From Lepiota brunneoincarnata (Eukaryota > Basidiomycota > Agaricomycetes > Agaricales > Agaricaceae), in contig JAEBUN010000020.1 in assembly GCA_023014365.1 (NCBI GenBank), positions 868,001-932,000 of the forward strand: a stretch of DNA of 64,000 nucleotides, given 5' to 3'. Of this stretch, positions 21,934 through 33,732 are shown in pieces. How positions within the stretch are numbered: position 1 is the stretch's first letter; every line of letters begins with the position of its first letter. Below the pieces are notes generated by a model, which was not told the DNA's origin, made no database searches, and saw nothing but the letters and a program-made list of their open reading frames with translations. The translations under genes were made by a program, and so were the position numbers.

Positions 21934-23306
21934 TCATGCTAGTAGGCCCTCAAGTTTACGCATGAGCACATCATCGGATACGAACGGGCCACCAAAATAG
22001 ACAGGAGCCAGAGTTGCATCCTCATCCTCATCATCGACGAACTTGTCAAAGATTTCGGAAGCTCCGGAAGCATAGGCGACCCGACTTAAGGCCAGCTGCA
22101 GGTTGCAGATCTGTGGGTCGGGGGGTGGAACTCGACCCCCGCCGGGGCCCTTTCCAAAGGCAATTTCGTCGCCATCTTTCAGCTTAGCCCAGGGTACGAG
22201 TCGATCTGGTCGAACTATTCGATAGTAGTATTTCCACTACCCCGAGACGTGAATTTGGGATCAACCAACGCGAATCGGAAAAGACTTGCCTCGTTATCCA
22301 AGAACCGTGCTTCGATCCCCCATGCCATGTACTTATCCATCATGTCATGAGCGTCACTTTGGAGATTTAACGCATTACAGGGGTTGTTGATATTCTTGAG
22401 GACGAATTGCGCTCCTATGGTGGAGCCCGTGAATGACTCGATTGCGACGTGTGTCTGTGTCTGGGAAACGCATGAGTAAATCAATAACACATCATCCAAG
22501 GGGTTGGACTACCTTCGAGCTTACTGAGAATGGAATGATATGACAACAACGGGCCACCACCATCATCGGGGGAAAGAAACGTGCGCCCGTTATGAGGCAG
22601 TTATCGCCATCACGGAGGAGGATCTGCAATATCCCTTTAGCCTTACAGACGGTGGATCAATGGCAGAAACGTGCCAAATCTCTTAAGGCTGATTGGCTCC
22701 TCTTGTTAACAGCGTGGTCTAATAATTCCTGAATCTCCTCGACTCGCTTATGATCTGGGGTGGGATGAACAGTATCTTGAGGGGTCTTTCTCCCACCAGG
22801 GTTTCTGACTTGGAAAAGTGGGATATTAATGATGGGTTGCCTTCTTGAGGGAAAATAGCTGCATACATGGAATTACCAGGTGGGATAGGTAGTGACTTGC
22901 AAGGTTCGTGAGACCGGTGATATTTTGATCCGAACTCTGCAGTTCTTGATAAATCATAGCTGCCCACTCATCTGGAGCCATGTTGCAGGTACCGACAGAC
23001 ACTGGTACCGCTTGAAGACGGATTCAGTCATATCGAATCTGTTTGGGCCACAGATGAAAAAAATGCACCTAACGCCTCCGCAGTTGAATTTTCACAACGA
23101 CCAAGCTCAAATATGAACTCCCTAGCTATGGTTTCTGGCGATGGAGCATGTTCGACCAGAGCCAGCAGCAAGCGGTGGGCAGGCAAACTGAAGGTTGACG
23201 TTGCTGCTCCAATACGTTTGGCGATTCCCAGAGGTGGAATTCGGGCAGGCCCCTCATCCATCCGTTTCAAAATCGCCAAAGCATAGGACGTCAGAGAGAA
23301 TTGCAT
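21934..23306 (-). CDS. HNH endonuclease-domain protein
   Basis: Several exons on the minus strand assemble. The N-terminal helical region is 23306-23080, then MAPDEWAAMIYQELQ, LASHYLSHL and a linker. The HNH_2-type core follows (RDGDNCLITGARF, CHIIPF, NPCNALNLQSDAHDMMDKY...WGIEA), then the C-terminal part (YYRIVRPDRLVP, GPVYFGGPF-like VYFGGPFVSDD) ending at 21934. The paired Cys/His and NALxL...DAH residues match the fungal HNH family, which is expanded in Agaricomycetes and of unknown role. One intron near 22235-22265 uses a weak donor (GTTGAT). The start is a best guess. It is convergent with the GMC gene. Confidence 0.8.
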
Positions 23307-23548
23307 AGGAGCAGACTGACGCGTGACGTTGTGAAAACAAAGGCCATTCGGCTGCTTACAGAGTTAGCCCCGGACGGCTCTGTTAAGGCTTAACCAGGAG
23401 GAGAACCCACCCACCCACAACGATGCAGGAGTGTAGGGCTGCCGACCGTATGGGATTCAAGAATATGTTTACATGTAGAGATTGTGTCCGACCAAGGCGT
23501 CCTAGAACATGTGACCAATATCCAGTTGTCACACTCAGATACCCCAAA
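23307..23548. promoter_or_regulatory. Divergent promoter region
   Basis: These 242 bp separate the starts of the HNH gene (-) and the pseudouridine synthase gene (+). There is no clear TATA box. An alternative upstream ATG at 23484 lies in another reading of this stretch. Confidence 0.35.
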
Positions 23549-24624
23549 CCCAATGCCTACCCCGAAGTCCCATATACGCTCAGCAGCACTGGCTCTGCGA
23601 AAGGGGCTCATTTATCATGACAGAGGTATAATCTTGATTAACAAACCGCGCGGCATGGTCTGTCAGTTGTCTCACGGCAAATCATCTGCAAAGGTGAGCA
23701 GACGACCACACAGAAGTTCATGACTCTCATACTGTGGTGGTAGTACGAGAATTTTAATATCCTTCTCAAAGGTAGTCACGCGTAGACGCCATGTCCATTT
23801 CTGACGATGGTATCAGGTATCTGTGACGAGCTGAACATGTCTGAGAAGCCGTTTCCCGTGCATCGACTAGACCAAGTGAGCATCCAAACCACTCTCTTGT
23901 TCATCTGCTCGACTCGAAACAGGACACAACTGGGGCCCTTTTCCTTGCGCGCACCCGAGAGTGGGCACACAAGCTCCAACAACAGTTCCTGGAGGGTACT
24001 GTTCACAAGACATACCTCGCGCTGGTCCACGGGGGACAAGAAAGATTCCCTCGGCGTCACGGTGTCATCAAAGCTTCCCTATCGCAGGAGGACGGTCGTG
24101 TTTCTCTGGATCCAGGAGGGAAGGAATGCGTAACGAAGTGGGAGGTCCTAGGATTTTCGGTATGCCAGCCGAGGGTACCTATCACCCTTCTTCGGCTCCA
24201 ACTTCTCACTGGTCATAAGTACCAACTGCGTATACATTTAGCGAAGTATCTGAAAGGTACTATCAGTCGAATAATTGAGTTCTACATTCATGAACACTGT
24301 TTTAGCCCCCATCCTCGGTGACAAACTATACGCCAGATACGAAACCACAGGAAACATCACGAATGTCATCAATTAGCCCACAAAAGAAATGTTCCTGCAT
24401 TCTTCTGAGCTTTCTCTAATAGTGAGAATAAAATGCCACCTGTTCAGCTACCGATACTTACATAGTGTAACCAGCGCTTCAACAAGACAGGTCCAAATAA
24501 ACGCTTTACCCAGACCTTCCGCGTCCCTGTGCCTTCAAAATTCCAGGTCCTCTGTCGAGACGCGAAGATACCGTTTGAGGCAAACATTCTAAAGGGAGAG
24601 ATGTTCCTCAACGGGGAACAATAG
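23549..24624 (+). CDS. RluA-family pseudouridine synthase
   Basis: Exon 1 starts MPTPKSHIRSAALALRKG and contains GIILINKPRGMVCQLSHG. The catalytic block PVHRLDQ joins over an intron (from 23876) to DTTGALFLARTREW; the Asp of HRLD is the nucleophile that isomerises uridine in RNA. The frame continues through HKTYLALVHGG, KWEVLGFS and LLTGHKYQLRIHLA, then APILGDKLYA, ending in GEMFLNGEQ at 24622-24624. Several short introns lie between. The N-terminal basic/Ser-rich start would fit mitochondrial import, as in fungal PUS5-like enzymes; that is inference. I could not settle the intron between 23694 and about 23812. Confidence 0.83.
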
Positions 24625-24680
24625 ACTTTGTACAAATGGCGTTTTCGAGTAAAGCTTTCTTCTCAATCTAAATCGGACAC

Positions 24681-25181
24681 TTGAATAACCATAACACCAG
24701 CCGGTTTCCCAAGGCAAAGATCATCGTTGGGCATCTTGGTGAACGCATTCCATCTGATTTGGTCCGCATTGACGAGCATGAGCCATTGTATTTGGCTTCG
24801 TCACTTGTCTTTCTAGCTCACATGTGGACTATAGAACTTATGCGCCAATTAGATCTTGGTATGCCAATGAAGCGCAATGTAAGCTCATACTGGCGAACCA
24901 ATATCTGGGAGGCAACCTCTGGAAACTTTGCCACCCCCCCTGTTGAAGTTCCACATGGAAACCATTGGGTTGGATCGCATCGTGTACTCTGTTGACTACC
25001 CTTTCGTGAGTGCCATTTCTGATTGTATGGTTCTGGTGCATTGACGGAGCATGTTGTCTAGGTGGCGATACCTGAAGGAGAAGCATGGGTCAAGGCGTTG
25101 GACCGTGTCTTTATAAAGAGGGAGCTTGATAGTCTCAAACGCGATGTTGCGATTAGAGTCCTTGGTCTTGACAAAGACTAG
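24681..25181 (+). pseudogene. 3' part of a dihydroxybenzoate decarboxylase-like amidohydrolase
   Basis: It reads SRFPKAKIIVGHLGERIPS...DLGMPMKRNVSSYWRTNIW, then HMETIGLDRIVYSVDYPF, an intron, and the last exon AIPEGEAWVKALDRV...VLGLDKD with stop at 25179-25181. This is the C-terminal third of the amidohydrolase_2 family that includes 2,3-dihydroxybenzoate decarboxylase. The metal-binding N-terminal part is absent: upstream is the end of the pseudouridine synthase gene. A small frame change occurs between 24950 and 24960. Two more pieces of the same 3' end lie at 28412-28767. Confidence 0.75.
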
Positions 25182-25323
25182 GCACGCCTACAGGCGAGAG
25201 GAAAGAAATAAAGATAAAGATAATAAAGATCACATGAGTGACGGAAGATAGCCGATTCGCTACAGGCCATTTGAGCACGCGTTACCAGATATGTCACAGG
25301 TCAGCCATTCGCGCTAAACCACC

Positions 25324-28232
25324 ATGACGGACACACAGATGGAATCCGATACGCTTCCCTCGCCCCTACGCACCGGGATGGATGAACCGATGGACACCGA
25401 CACGCCATCTTCCTCTGGGCCACTGAATCTAGGAGGCGTTGATCTGTCTGGGTTCAACAAGAAGATGAAAGAACACTCGGATCGACTTCGTTGGCGAGAT
25501 TATTTTGGATTGGCTGGGGATGACGCGGAAATGTTTCGTTTCCTACTTCAGCAAGTTTTGCAACACCTCACAACGGAATTGGCGCACACGGACTTGAAGG
25601 ACGCCGTCATCAAAACCATGTCCGCCGCCGATGCCGCGAACACAGCAACCAAACTTGACAATGAAGAGTTGGAACAGTGGAAGATTGGATGGTGGGATGG
25701 TATAAAGAAGAATGATTGGCGCAAGCTGATTCAGCGTCGTATGTGCATCTCGAGTCATTCGTTCTGCTGCAAGACAATTAAATCCCGCGCAGCTTCGCTT
25801 CATGTAGCATCCCCTAGTGAGGAATCTATCGAGTCCATCATCAACGTCGAGGACCAAGAAACAGGTATGTCGTCGGGAACCAGGTTCAAATGCTTACCGA
25901 CATTTACTTTACCACACAGCCACTCAGAGGTCTTGGGAACACGAGTTTCGGGGCGACGCTGCAGAAGGCCTATGGCAGCACATTCTGAAACACCACCGAC
26001 CTGACGACACAGACATTTACGCCCAGTATGCTGCCATTGTCCAGTCTTCGGGTATGGGAAAATCAAGAACTGTGGATGAACTAGCCAAGAAGTGTTTCGT
26101 ATTGCCCTTAAATCTTCGGCAGGAGGGGTCCAGTGGTATGTTAGTTTCGGCTTGGGCATTTGTGGTACTTGATCATACTTTCATCCTTCTTTCAGGGTAT
26201 CCCCCTCCGGATCGCCATGTTCGAGATTATCTCATTCCTGCCAGTTCAAGGATAGCTGCCTTCAATCGTGCCAGTGCTTTCCTTGAGGCCCTATTCAAAC
26301 ATGCAGCTGATTATATCCATCTTGACAAATCATCCAATTATGTTGGATTTGCGCGAACATTCAGAGAGCGCATGACTGAGGGTCAGACGATGGCAAGTCA
26401 TAACAAATTTCGGAGAGAGTTCTACAGTCAAGTCATCGGCAAGGCAGAGGCGCTATTACAGGAAAAGGTATGTGATTACCCAGTACATCATTATAGCTCA
26501 CAAATGTTTTGGCTAGTTGCAGAATAGGACCACAGACAATCACGATTCCCCCCTTTATTCTGCGTTCAAGGCACTTGACGATCTGCTCCAGGACCAGTGG
26601 CTGCAGGAACAGAAGACGGTGAAACCCCAAGAGAGCCCCCGGCTTGTTGTCCTAGCGTTTGATGAAGCACATACATTGACCGAGCGGCAACCGACTTCCA
26701 CCGGGGATGATTGGTCCATATTCAACGAACTTCGCCGTGTGCTACGAGCGCTAAATGGCCTTCCTTTGTTCTCGCTCTTCTTGTCAACAACTGGCAAAGT
26801 TTCTCAGTTTGCCTCTGCTGCTGGAGAGGACCCCTCGATGAGAGTTGTCAAGGGTGACTTGCGCATCATTGAACCCTACACGGATCTTGGTTTCGACCAT
26901 CTCGCACATAAGATCAGTTTGGATGGCTCATGGACCCTGGAGCGGCTGACTGAGGATGATCAGATCTGTAGTCTAGGCCGCCCCTTGTGAGTATCTGGAT
27001 TATGCGCCAATCTTTGTAGTTATTCATGAGATGATGATAGATTTGCAACCCGGAACCAATATGGCACAGGCACTATCAAACTCGATATCATTCGGTTCGC
27101 TGCTGCAAAACTCCTCAACGCAGCCCGGCACCCATCGGAACTCTTCGCTGATCAACATCTGGCATGCCTATCCCAACGAATTCCTATTGAATTCAGCTCG
27201 ACCAATTATATGTCTCAGAGGAACGAGAGGAAGCAGGTGGAAGGACACATGCGAGTCTGCCTCAAAATCGACTCCGCCTTCGAGACCATGGTAACGACGT
27301 CCTCGTCTGAACCGATCCTCTCAGAGGCTGCCTATTACGTCATGCAAGGCCCCTCTTTCGCAGCACCACAGGCACTGAAGCAGGTGATGCAAGGATTTTC
27401 AATATCGAAGGGTGACCGTGGCGAATTCCTGGTCCTCTTGTTGTTGATTCTTGCCCGTGATGCAGCTGTTGGTCCCGCTGACCCAAACGCGCGGCCAGAG
27501 ACAGGAAAGCGCTGGATTGGGATGGCAGATTTCTTATATGGCCATGTCTTCCGCAAGCACATCATTCCTTCAGGCTTTATAGATCAACACACGATCGATG
27601 CTCTAAATGGGCTTTCCAAGGACTTCGGTGACGCACATATCTACTTCACTCACTTCGCAAAGGTTCACGAGTACAAGGCCATTGATATCACCTCGCTGTT
27701 GTTGCTCAAAGGCCGAGGGGCAGCAGTGTTATGTGCAAATAGCCAAGCGGGAGTTGATGCTATTAACGTGTTTTTGGTGAAGGGTACGCAGTTGGTTAGG
27801 GATAATGCAGGACTTATTCTCCACCAAGTCAAGAATGACTCGCGCTATTCAGCAACTCCTAAACAGAAGCTGTTCGATGATATGGACCCTTATGGCCTCG
27901 AGATCCTCGAAGAGAATGCCCCTGCCGTTCCCTTGGTCAAGATTGTGTTTGCCCTAGCCGCAACGAAGCCCTGCCTGAAGGTTGTGCGCCACGACTCACT
28001 CGAAAACTACAATGCCGTCGTCTACGAGATTTGGTGTGCAGGCCTTTCTAAAGATATCCTAGGTCCAATCGAGCAAACGAATGTGGGTGTTTGGGATGCA
28101 CTGCTTCAAGCTTCGTTCGGTTGGAAAGAATTATACAAGACCCCTTCGGTAGTAACAAGTAACCTACGAAGAACTGCAACTCCAGGTGCAGCACGAGATG
28201 CCGCCCACTATTCTAGCTGGGCAGAGCGGTAG
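25324..28232 (+). CDS. P-loop NTPase fused to a restriction-like nuclease domain (Crinkler-like)
   Basis: Five exons join in frame to 894 aa: 25324-25864, 25920-26135, 26196-26467, 26523-26986 and 27041-28232. After an unrecognised N-terminal region comes Walker A (QSSGMGKSRT, about residue 225) and Walker B (LVVLAFDEAH, about 390), then a conserved LGRPLFATRNQYG junction. The C-terminal domain has SQAGVDAINVF and, 20 residues on, LILHQVKND, which fits the D...QxK catalytic core of the PD-(D/E)XK nuclease fold. NTPase-nuclease fusions of this kind are described in basidiomycetes as Crinkler/RHS-type proteins, with links to transposons and effectors. No disabling mutation is seen. A DNA-cleaving role is inferred, not shown. 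It lies between fragments of one decarboxylase gene. Confidence 0.8.
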
Positions 28233-28233
28233 T

Positions 28234-28411
28234 TTACTTCAGGAGGAAGAACCAACCAGAAAGTAGGCACCTCTTCTTGCTAGGCCCTACTTGTAAGATC
28301 CTTTTTGTTGTTTGTGTCCTTCGATAGTGTTTTGTCATCTTTGGATTGTGCTTTGCTGCGCTAGGAATAAATTCACTTTTCTCACATGACTCAAGTCCCT
28401 CGCTCCTAGGT
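28234..28411. other. 3' flank of the NTPase-nuclease gene
   Basis: The stretch is T-rich with GGAATAAATT near 28362 as a possible polyadenylation signal; no gene. Confidence 0.3.
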
Positions 28412-28529
28412 TTCGATGTCTGAGGGTGAGGCACGGGTTAAAATGTTGGGCAATGTCCTTTCAAAGAGGGAGCTCGAAAGCCTCAAACGTGGTGCTGCAA
28501 TTGGGATGCTTGGTCTGGACAGGGACTAG
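28412..28529 (+). pseudogene. Decarboxylase last-exon fragment B
   Basis: SEGEARVKMLGNVLSKREL...MLGLDRD then stop. It matches the last exon of the fragment at 24681-25181, including the acceptor CTAG before it. Only this exon is present. Confidence 0.7.
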
Positions 28530-28549
28530 CATACGCCCAAGGTTGTACC

Positions 28550-28767
28550 CTTGCATCATGTACTCTGTTGATTATCCCTTCGTGAGTGCAACAAGTCTTG
28601 GCATGGTGGTCCTAGTTGAAAGGGGGCATCGATGTCGGAGGCAATCCCCGTTACTGAAGGGGAGGCATGGGTTAGGACACTGAGGCGTGGTCCTTACGAA
28701 GAGGGAGCCCTACTGCTTCAAGCGTGGAGTTGCAATTAAAGTTCTTGGTCAGAACAAGGACTGCTGA
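28550..28767 (+). pseudogene. Decarboxylase 3'-end fragment C
   Basis: It reads IMYSVDYPFV, the same donor and intron position, then VTEGEAWVRTL; a later frameshift destroys the end, though nucleotide similarity continues to the GGACTGCTGA at 28767. It is a second, decayed copy of the last two exons. Confidence 0.68.
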
Positions 28768-28931
28768 CCGCTTTGGACGTGGGGTTATTTCTGCTTCCCC
28801 GAACGAAGGATGAGCACAGGTGTATTGCAAACATGCAGATCTGCGATGCAAATACATGTGCAGGAACATAGTTCCCTCTACCCGACTATGGACATTGTTT
28901 TGAGAATACCAGGTCGAGTGCATTGAATATG

Positions 28932-30141
28932 TCAAAGATCCTCGGGCTTGTTAAGAAGTCGCCCTTGTTGCAAGAAGTATAAGACCCCTTGGTTGATCAG
29001 CGCATCGTCTAGGTACTCGCCTTCCATTCCCCCTTCAATCATCAGGACTTGGCCGGTGATATGACCAGAAACTTTGGCGGATGACAAGATCACAACCTGG
29101 GTTGCAACATCGTATGGCATTGCGACTTTCTTGAGTGGTGTGCTGATAGAGGGACATCTCAGCACTACTTCTGAGGATGATGTCGACGATGAATCCAGTG
29201 ACGTACGTAGCGAGGGCTTGATATACGATCGCAGGATTCTTCAAGGCGCTCTCAGCCATGGGCTACAAGTCGACCTTGAGCACTTCGTCCGATGTTAATT
29301 GATCATTGGGTCCTCACCGTCATGACCCATCCAGGTCCAATGGAATTCACCCTTCCTTTCGGTGCTATCTTCACGATCTCGTTTTTCAAAGACAGCATCA
29401 AGCCGTACATCATCGCTAAATGGACCAACAGATGGGTCAGCCCTCATAGATCCTGAAAGAATAGGAGCTCCGAACCACTCTTTGATGCAGCATAGTCTGC
29501 ATGTCCTGCTTCGCCTGGGTCCGGAAAAAAGTAAGCCCAAACTCCGGCACCAGATCGAAGCAATTCAACGCACCGTATTTCCCAGCAGTACTTCCGATCA
29601 TAATAATAGCAGCCTTCTCCTTGACTTCCGCAGGTGCCCCCTCCAGACGCTTGAGATAAACGATAAACGACGAGGTAAGGTTCGTGTCGATGGTGAGTTT
29701 CCATCGTTCGAGAGAAAGTTTCCACAGTGGCTCCGGGGTAGAGGGCCAGATCCCATGACTGAGGATAAGGACTTGAATTTCTCCAAAAGACGTTGCGGAG
29801 GCTTTTGAGAAAAGATTCTCTACCGCAGCTTCTTCAGTGAGGTTCGCTTGTATGGCCTGTATATGGTCTGGACCGAATTGAGTAAGGAGGAGTTGCAAAG
29901 GTGTCTTGTTTGCGTTGTATTGCGTCGTTACTCTGGCCCCTTGTTCTGAGTGTTGGCTTGGGATATCAAGCTTTTCTTTCTCGATGGATATGACAATATA
30001 CCTGCAAACAAACGAGAGATTTCCAGACCGATTCCACCACTGGCCCCTCCGATGAAGTTTGAGTACAGTATAAGCTTTGCTTCATTGCTACAAGTACTGA
30101 CCGGTGACCAGAACGTGCACATCATTCAAGCCTAGGTCCAT
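28932..30141 (-). CDS. Short-chain dehydrogenase/reductase
   Basis: The start is MDLGLNDVHVLVTG at 30141. Introns split the cofactor motif TGASGGIGLEISRLF. The frame then runs GARVTTQYNANKTPLQ, ILSHGIWP, IIMIGSTAGKYG, the catalytic YAASKSAMMYGL (Tyr-X3-Lys), RVNSIGPGWVM and a C-terminal GQVLMIEGGMEGRLLN ending at 28932. All introns are short; the last seems to use a GC donor (GCGAGT, near 29012). Family members reduce or oxidise alcohol/carbonyl groups with NAD(P). The gene looks complete. It is divergent from the NDOR1 gene. Confidence 0.9.
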
Positions 30142-30437
30142 TGCAACAGAGGGAAGAGTAAGTAAGCATTGATTCCGTTCCAGGGCGGATCTCAGTTCTT
30201 AGGATAATCGATAAGACTAGTTTGGTCGAGCGTTCTCGCACTCGGAGCGGTTGGCATGGTGGACACCGATAGCGGTGATACGCCGGGCAGATATGTCTGT
30301 GTTACAGAGCTATATGATATATCCTGATGACCGGAAGACTGTCCGGTCATCCAGATGTGTTGCTTGCACGAGAATTATGGCTTCATTGATATTTTTATGT
30401 TACATAAGCAGCCTCAGCTACGGGTTATCTGATAACA
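30142..30437. promoter_or_regulatory. Shared upstream region of the SDR and NDOR1 genes
   Basis: The 296 bp lie between two divergent starts. A TTATGTTACATAAG palindrome-like stretch lies at about 30397-30412; no firm TATA box. Confidence 0.3.
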
Positions 30438-32694
30438 ATGACCACACATGATCCTTCTTCCTCCCAACCCAACAATAACAGATGTCTCCTCATTCTTTAT
30501 ACCACGGAAACAGGAAATGCCCAAGACGTTGCAGATAGGATCGCTCAAACGTGCAGGAACCTTGGTTTCAGGTGCCAGGTCATGAGCATTGACCATTATT
30601 CACTGGTGTGACCAGGTCCCAGCATTGTGATTTCCTGAATCAAATTGTCTCCAGGAGAACCTTGTGACAGAAGAGCTGGTGATGTTCGTTGTCTCGACCA
30701 CCAGCTCTGGTGTCAAACCGTGTTCGATGACCCCGCTCTGGAACATGCTGCTTACCACACATCTGCCGACGGACCTCTTTGAGGACTTGTTGTTTGCTGT
30801 GTTTGGACTAGGAGACACCTCCTATGAACAATTCTGTTGGCCTGCAAAGCTGCTTTCAAAATGCTTGGTCAATTTAGGTGCTACTGAAATATTTGAACAC
30901 GGGGAAGGAGACGAACAGCATCCTCTGGGGTGAGTTGTCAGTAGATGAGCCACAAGTCGAGAATAAATGCTTTTTTTACAGGCTGGATGGTGCACTAGAG
31001 CCCTGGCTGAATTCACTTCCAGACGTGCTACTCCAGATATACTCTCTCCCTGATCCGATACCTGTTGCACCCACTTTGGGACTTCTCCCACCCCGAGTTA
31101 TCTTCCAACCAGAAAACACAGCACATGAGAATGCGTTAGATTGCCCTGCCAATGGACCTCATTCCATCTCAGCAACTGTGGCTGTAAATGAGCGAATAAC
31201 AGCCAATGATTGGTTTCAGGATGTTCGTCATATGGAGTTCCAGCTAGACGAAGAGGTTGAGTAAGTTTATCACCATACACAGTCGACGAGAGAGCTCACA
31301 CAAACCAGATATCAACCGGGAGATATTGCCATAATTTGCCCCATTGCAGCTGCACAAGAAGTTAAAGATTTTTTGGACTCGATTGGTTGGGGGAATACTG
31401 CCGATGAGCCATTGTCAATAAAAGAAAAATTGGAAGGTAAATGATAATTTTCGAAGGCCCCCTTTTCTTTTTTAAATGAGGTATGACAGATCAGACGCTT
31501 CCTGACTCCTTGCCGGAAGTGTTCACGTTGAGGACGTTGTTCACACATTATCTTGACTTTAACGCGACTCCGAGACGAACATTTTTTCAATACCTTCGAG
31601 ACTTCACTACGGATGATATGGAGCGGGAGAAAATGGAAGAGTTCCTCTCCAAGGACGGAGCCGTGAGCAGATTCATTCCCGCACCTGGTTATAACATTAA
31701 GTACAGTGCCCTAGGATGAATTATACGACTACTGCTACCGGGTCAAGCGGACCATTCGAGAAGTATTATCCGAGTTCAGATATGTCGTGATACCCAAGGA
31801 TTATGTCTTTGACGTATTCCCATTCTTAAGGCCCCGGCAATTCTCCATTGCCAGTTCGGCTAAGGTATCTCCATACCAAACACCAAAGGGACCGGAACTA
31901 AACGATAATGCTCTAGAACCATCCACGCCAAATACATCTATGTATTGCAGTTGTGCGATATCGAACTAAACTCAAAATCCCACGAAGGGGTGTGTGTACG
32001 ACTTACCTATCGGCACTGAAACCAGGTATTTTCCATTTATTTATTGCGCTCACTACCTTTACAGTTGTTACAGGCGATAAACTGGCAATCGAAATTCAAA
32101 AAGGCTTGATCCTAACTTCCCCCTTCGCTTAATACTCCTGTCATTTGTATTGGACCAGGCACTGGTATCGTGCCTATGCGAGCCATCATCGAAGAAAGAC
32201 TCCAGCTCAATTCACAATGTGAGTCCGCCGTGTGGCGACCACTGCCCCTTGTCTGACCCCCCACAGCGAACACGCTGTATTTCGGTTGTCGATCTGCAAC
32301 CAAGGATGAACATTACGTTAATGAATGGGAGACCTACGCTGCAGAGCGCTGCTTGGTATATCGTGTGGCTCATTCCCGCGATGGGCCTGAAGGCGTTAAG
32401 CGGACCTATGTCCAGGACCTCATTGAACAGGATGCCCGTAGAATATGGAAGTTGATAGATGATGAGAAGGCCTGGGTATATATATCAGGGTGCGGATCCT
32501 TCCCTATCATCGTCGCTGGCAGAGTTGCCTGATTTTCGTCGACTTGTAGATCGTCAAATAAGATGCCTGCCGGCGTCAAGGCTGCCCTTGCGAGGGCCGC
32601 AGAAATCGAAGGGGGATATTCGGCAGAGGGCGCAAGGAAATACATAGATTGCATGACACAAGAGGGCAGGTTGAACGAAGAATGTTGGAGCTAG
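30438..32694 (+). CDS. TAH18: NADPH-dependent diflavin oxidoreductase (NDOR1/TAH18-like)
   Basis: The start MTTHDPSSSQPNNN leads into the flavodoxin/FMN domain (LLILYTTETGNAQDVADRIA, VVSTTSSGVKPCSMTPLW, FGLGDTSYEQFCWPAKLL), then the linker and FAD domain (LRPRQFSIASSAK, HPRQIHLCIAVV) and the NADPH domain (VICIGPGTGIVPMRAIIEE, WVYISGSSNKMPAGVK), ending NEECWS at 32694. The enzyme passes electrons from NADPH to Dre2 in cytosolic Fe-S cluster assembly and is normally essential. At least eight short introns join in frame. One break remains near 32110: KGLIL must shift by one base to continue as LPPSLNTPVICIG. This is either a real lesion or a sequence error. Confidence 0.85.
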
Positions 32695-33304
32695 CTGTAG
32701 TTTCGGTGTATCGCCTGGCTGCTGGTTGCGGCCCGAACCATCCCTGCAGAAACTGACTTCATCCACAGTATTACAAGTCGAGCTCCATATCGAGTGCTAA
32801 TAGTCATCAGCTATATAGTAAACGAACCTCAGCAGCGTCCGTCACCAACAACCAAAGACAACAAACCAACTGTGACAGAAAGGCGAAACGAGGATATAAG
32901 ATATACTCACGGCATCAGTGTACATATACCTCAAGCTCGGAATCCCACCCTTCTGCATATTCATCATCTTCTGAAAGGGCGGGCGGAGAGGCATAGACGA
33001 CTGAGCAGCCGAGAGAAGGGGAAGAAATGTAATTGGTAATGGTGCAAGACTGGCAGAATTTGCCTATACAAGTGGCCCGTGCATGGAAACATCAAACGTA
33101 CGAGTCGAGCCCTTCCACTAGGCGTTGTTTGAGACCGTCAACATTTTTTTGTGGATGGTACGGAGGCTGGACATATCAAAACAACAAAGGGACGAGGCAT
33201 ACAAGAAGAGGGGAACACTGTTGAAGCGTATTACAATACAAATCAAGCGCTGTTGGAGCGCTATGAAGGAGAATTTTTATTACGTCTTTGGCACAGGGGA
33301 GCCA
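32695..33304. other. Intergenic region between convergent genes
   Basis: Short open frames only; nothing recognisable. It separates the NDOR1 gene from the tyrosinase 3' end. Confidence 0.4.
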
Positions 33305-33732
33305 TTAAAGATCTCCGACCTTGGGAGGCTCTGGCTCGTCGCCTCGACGGGGAGCAGTTGGAGGCCTCCGAAGCTGATCACGAGTTTGAACCTCTGCCCA
33401 CCACTTGATACCCTCCTTCCTCCCGGGACCCTGGAGTATCCCCAGCATCACCTCGTCGATGGGGACGAACGCCTCCACGTCCAAGTGACTCTGGCAATTG
33501 GCACAACCTTTCACGCTCCAACGGCTCAAGACCGCCTCCCTACCAACCTCGACCTCCCTGCCATCATGTCCCTCGGCATACAATCTGATGACAAAAGAAC
33601 CTTCATATTGAGCGCGGTTGATCCCATGTATCCTCTTTGTGAGGATTATGGGGGCTTTTTTGCTCATATCGATAGGAGTATGGATCCTAGGATCACGGGA
33701 GCCCGGACCATAGGTATAACCCAGGTCATTCT

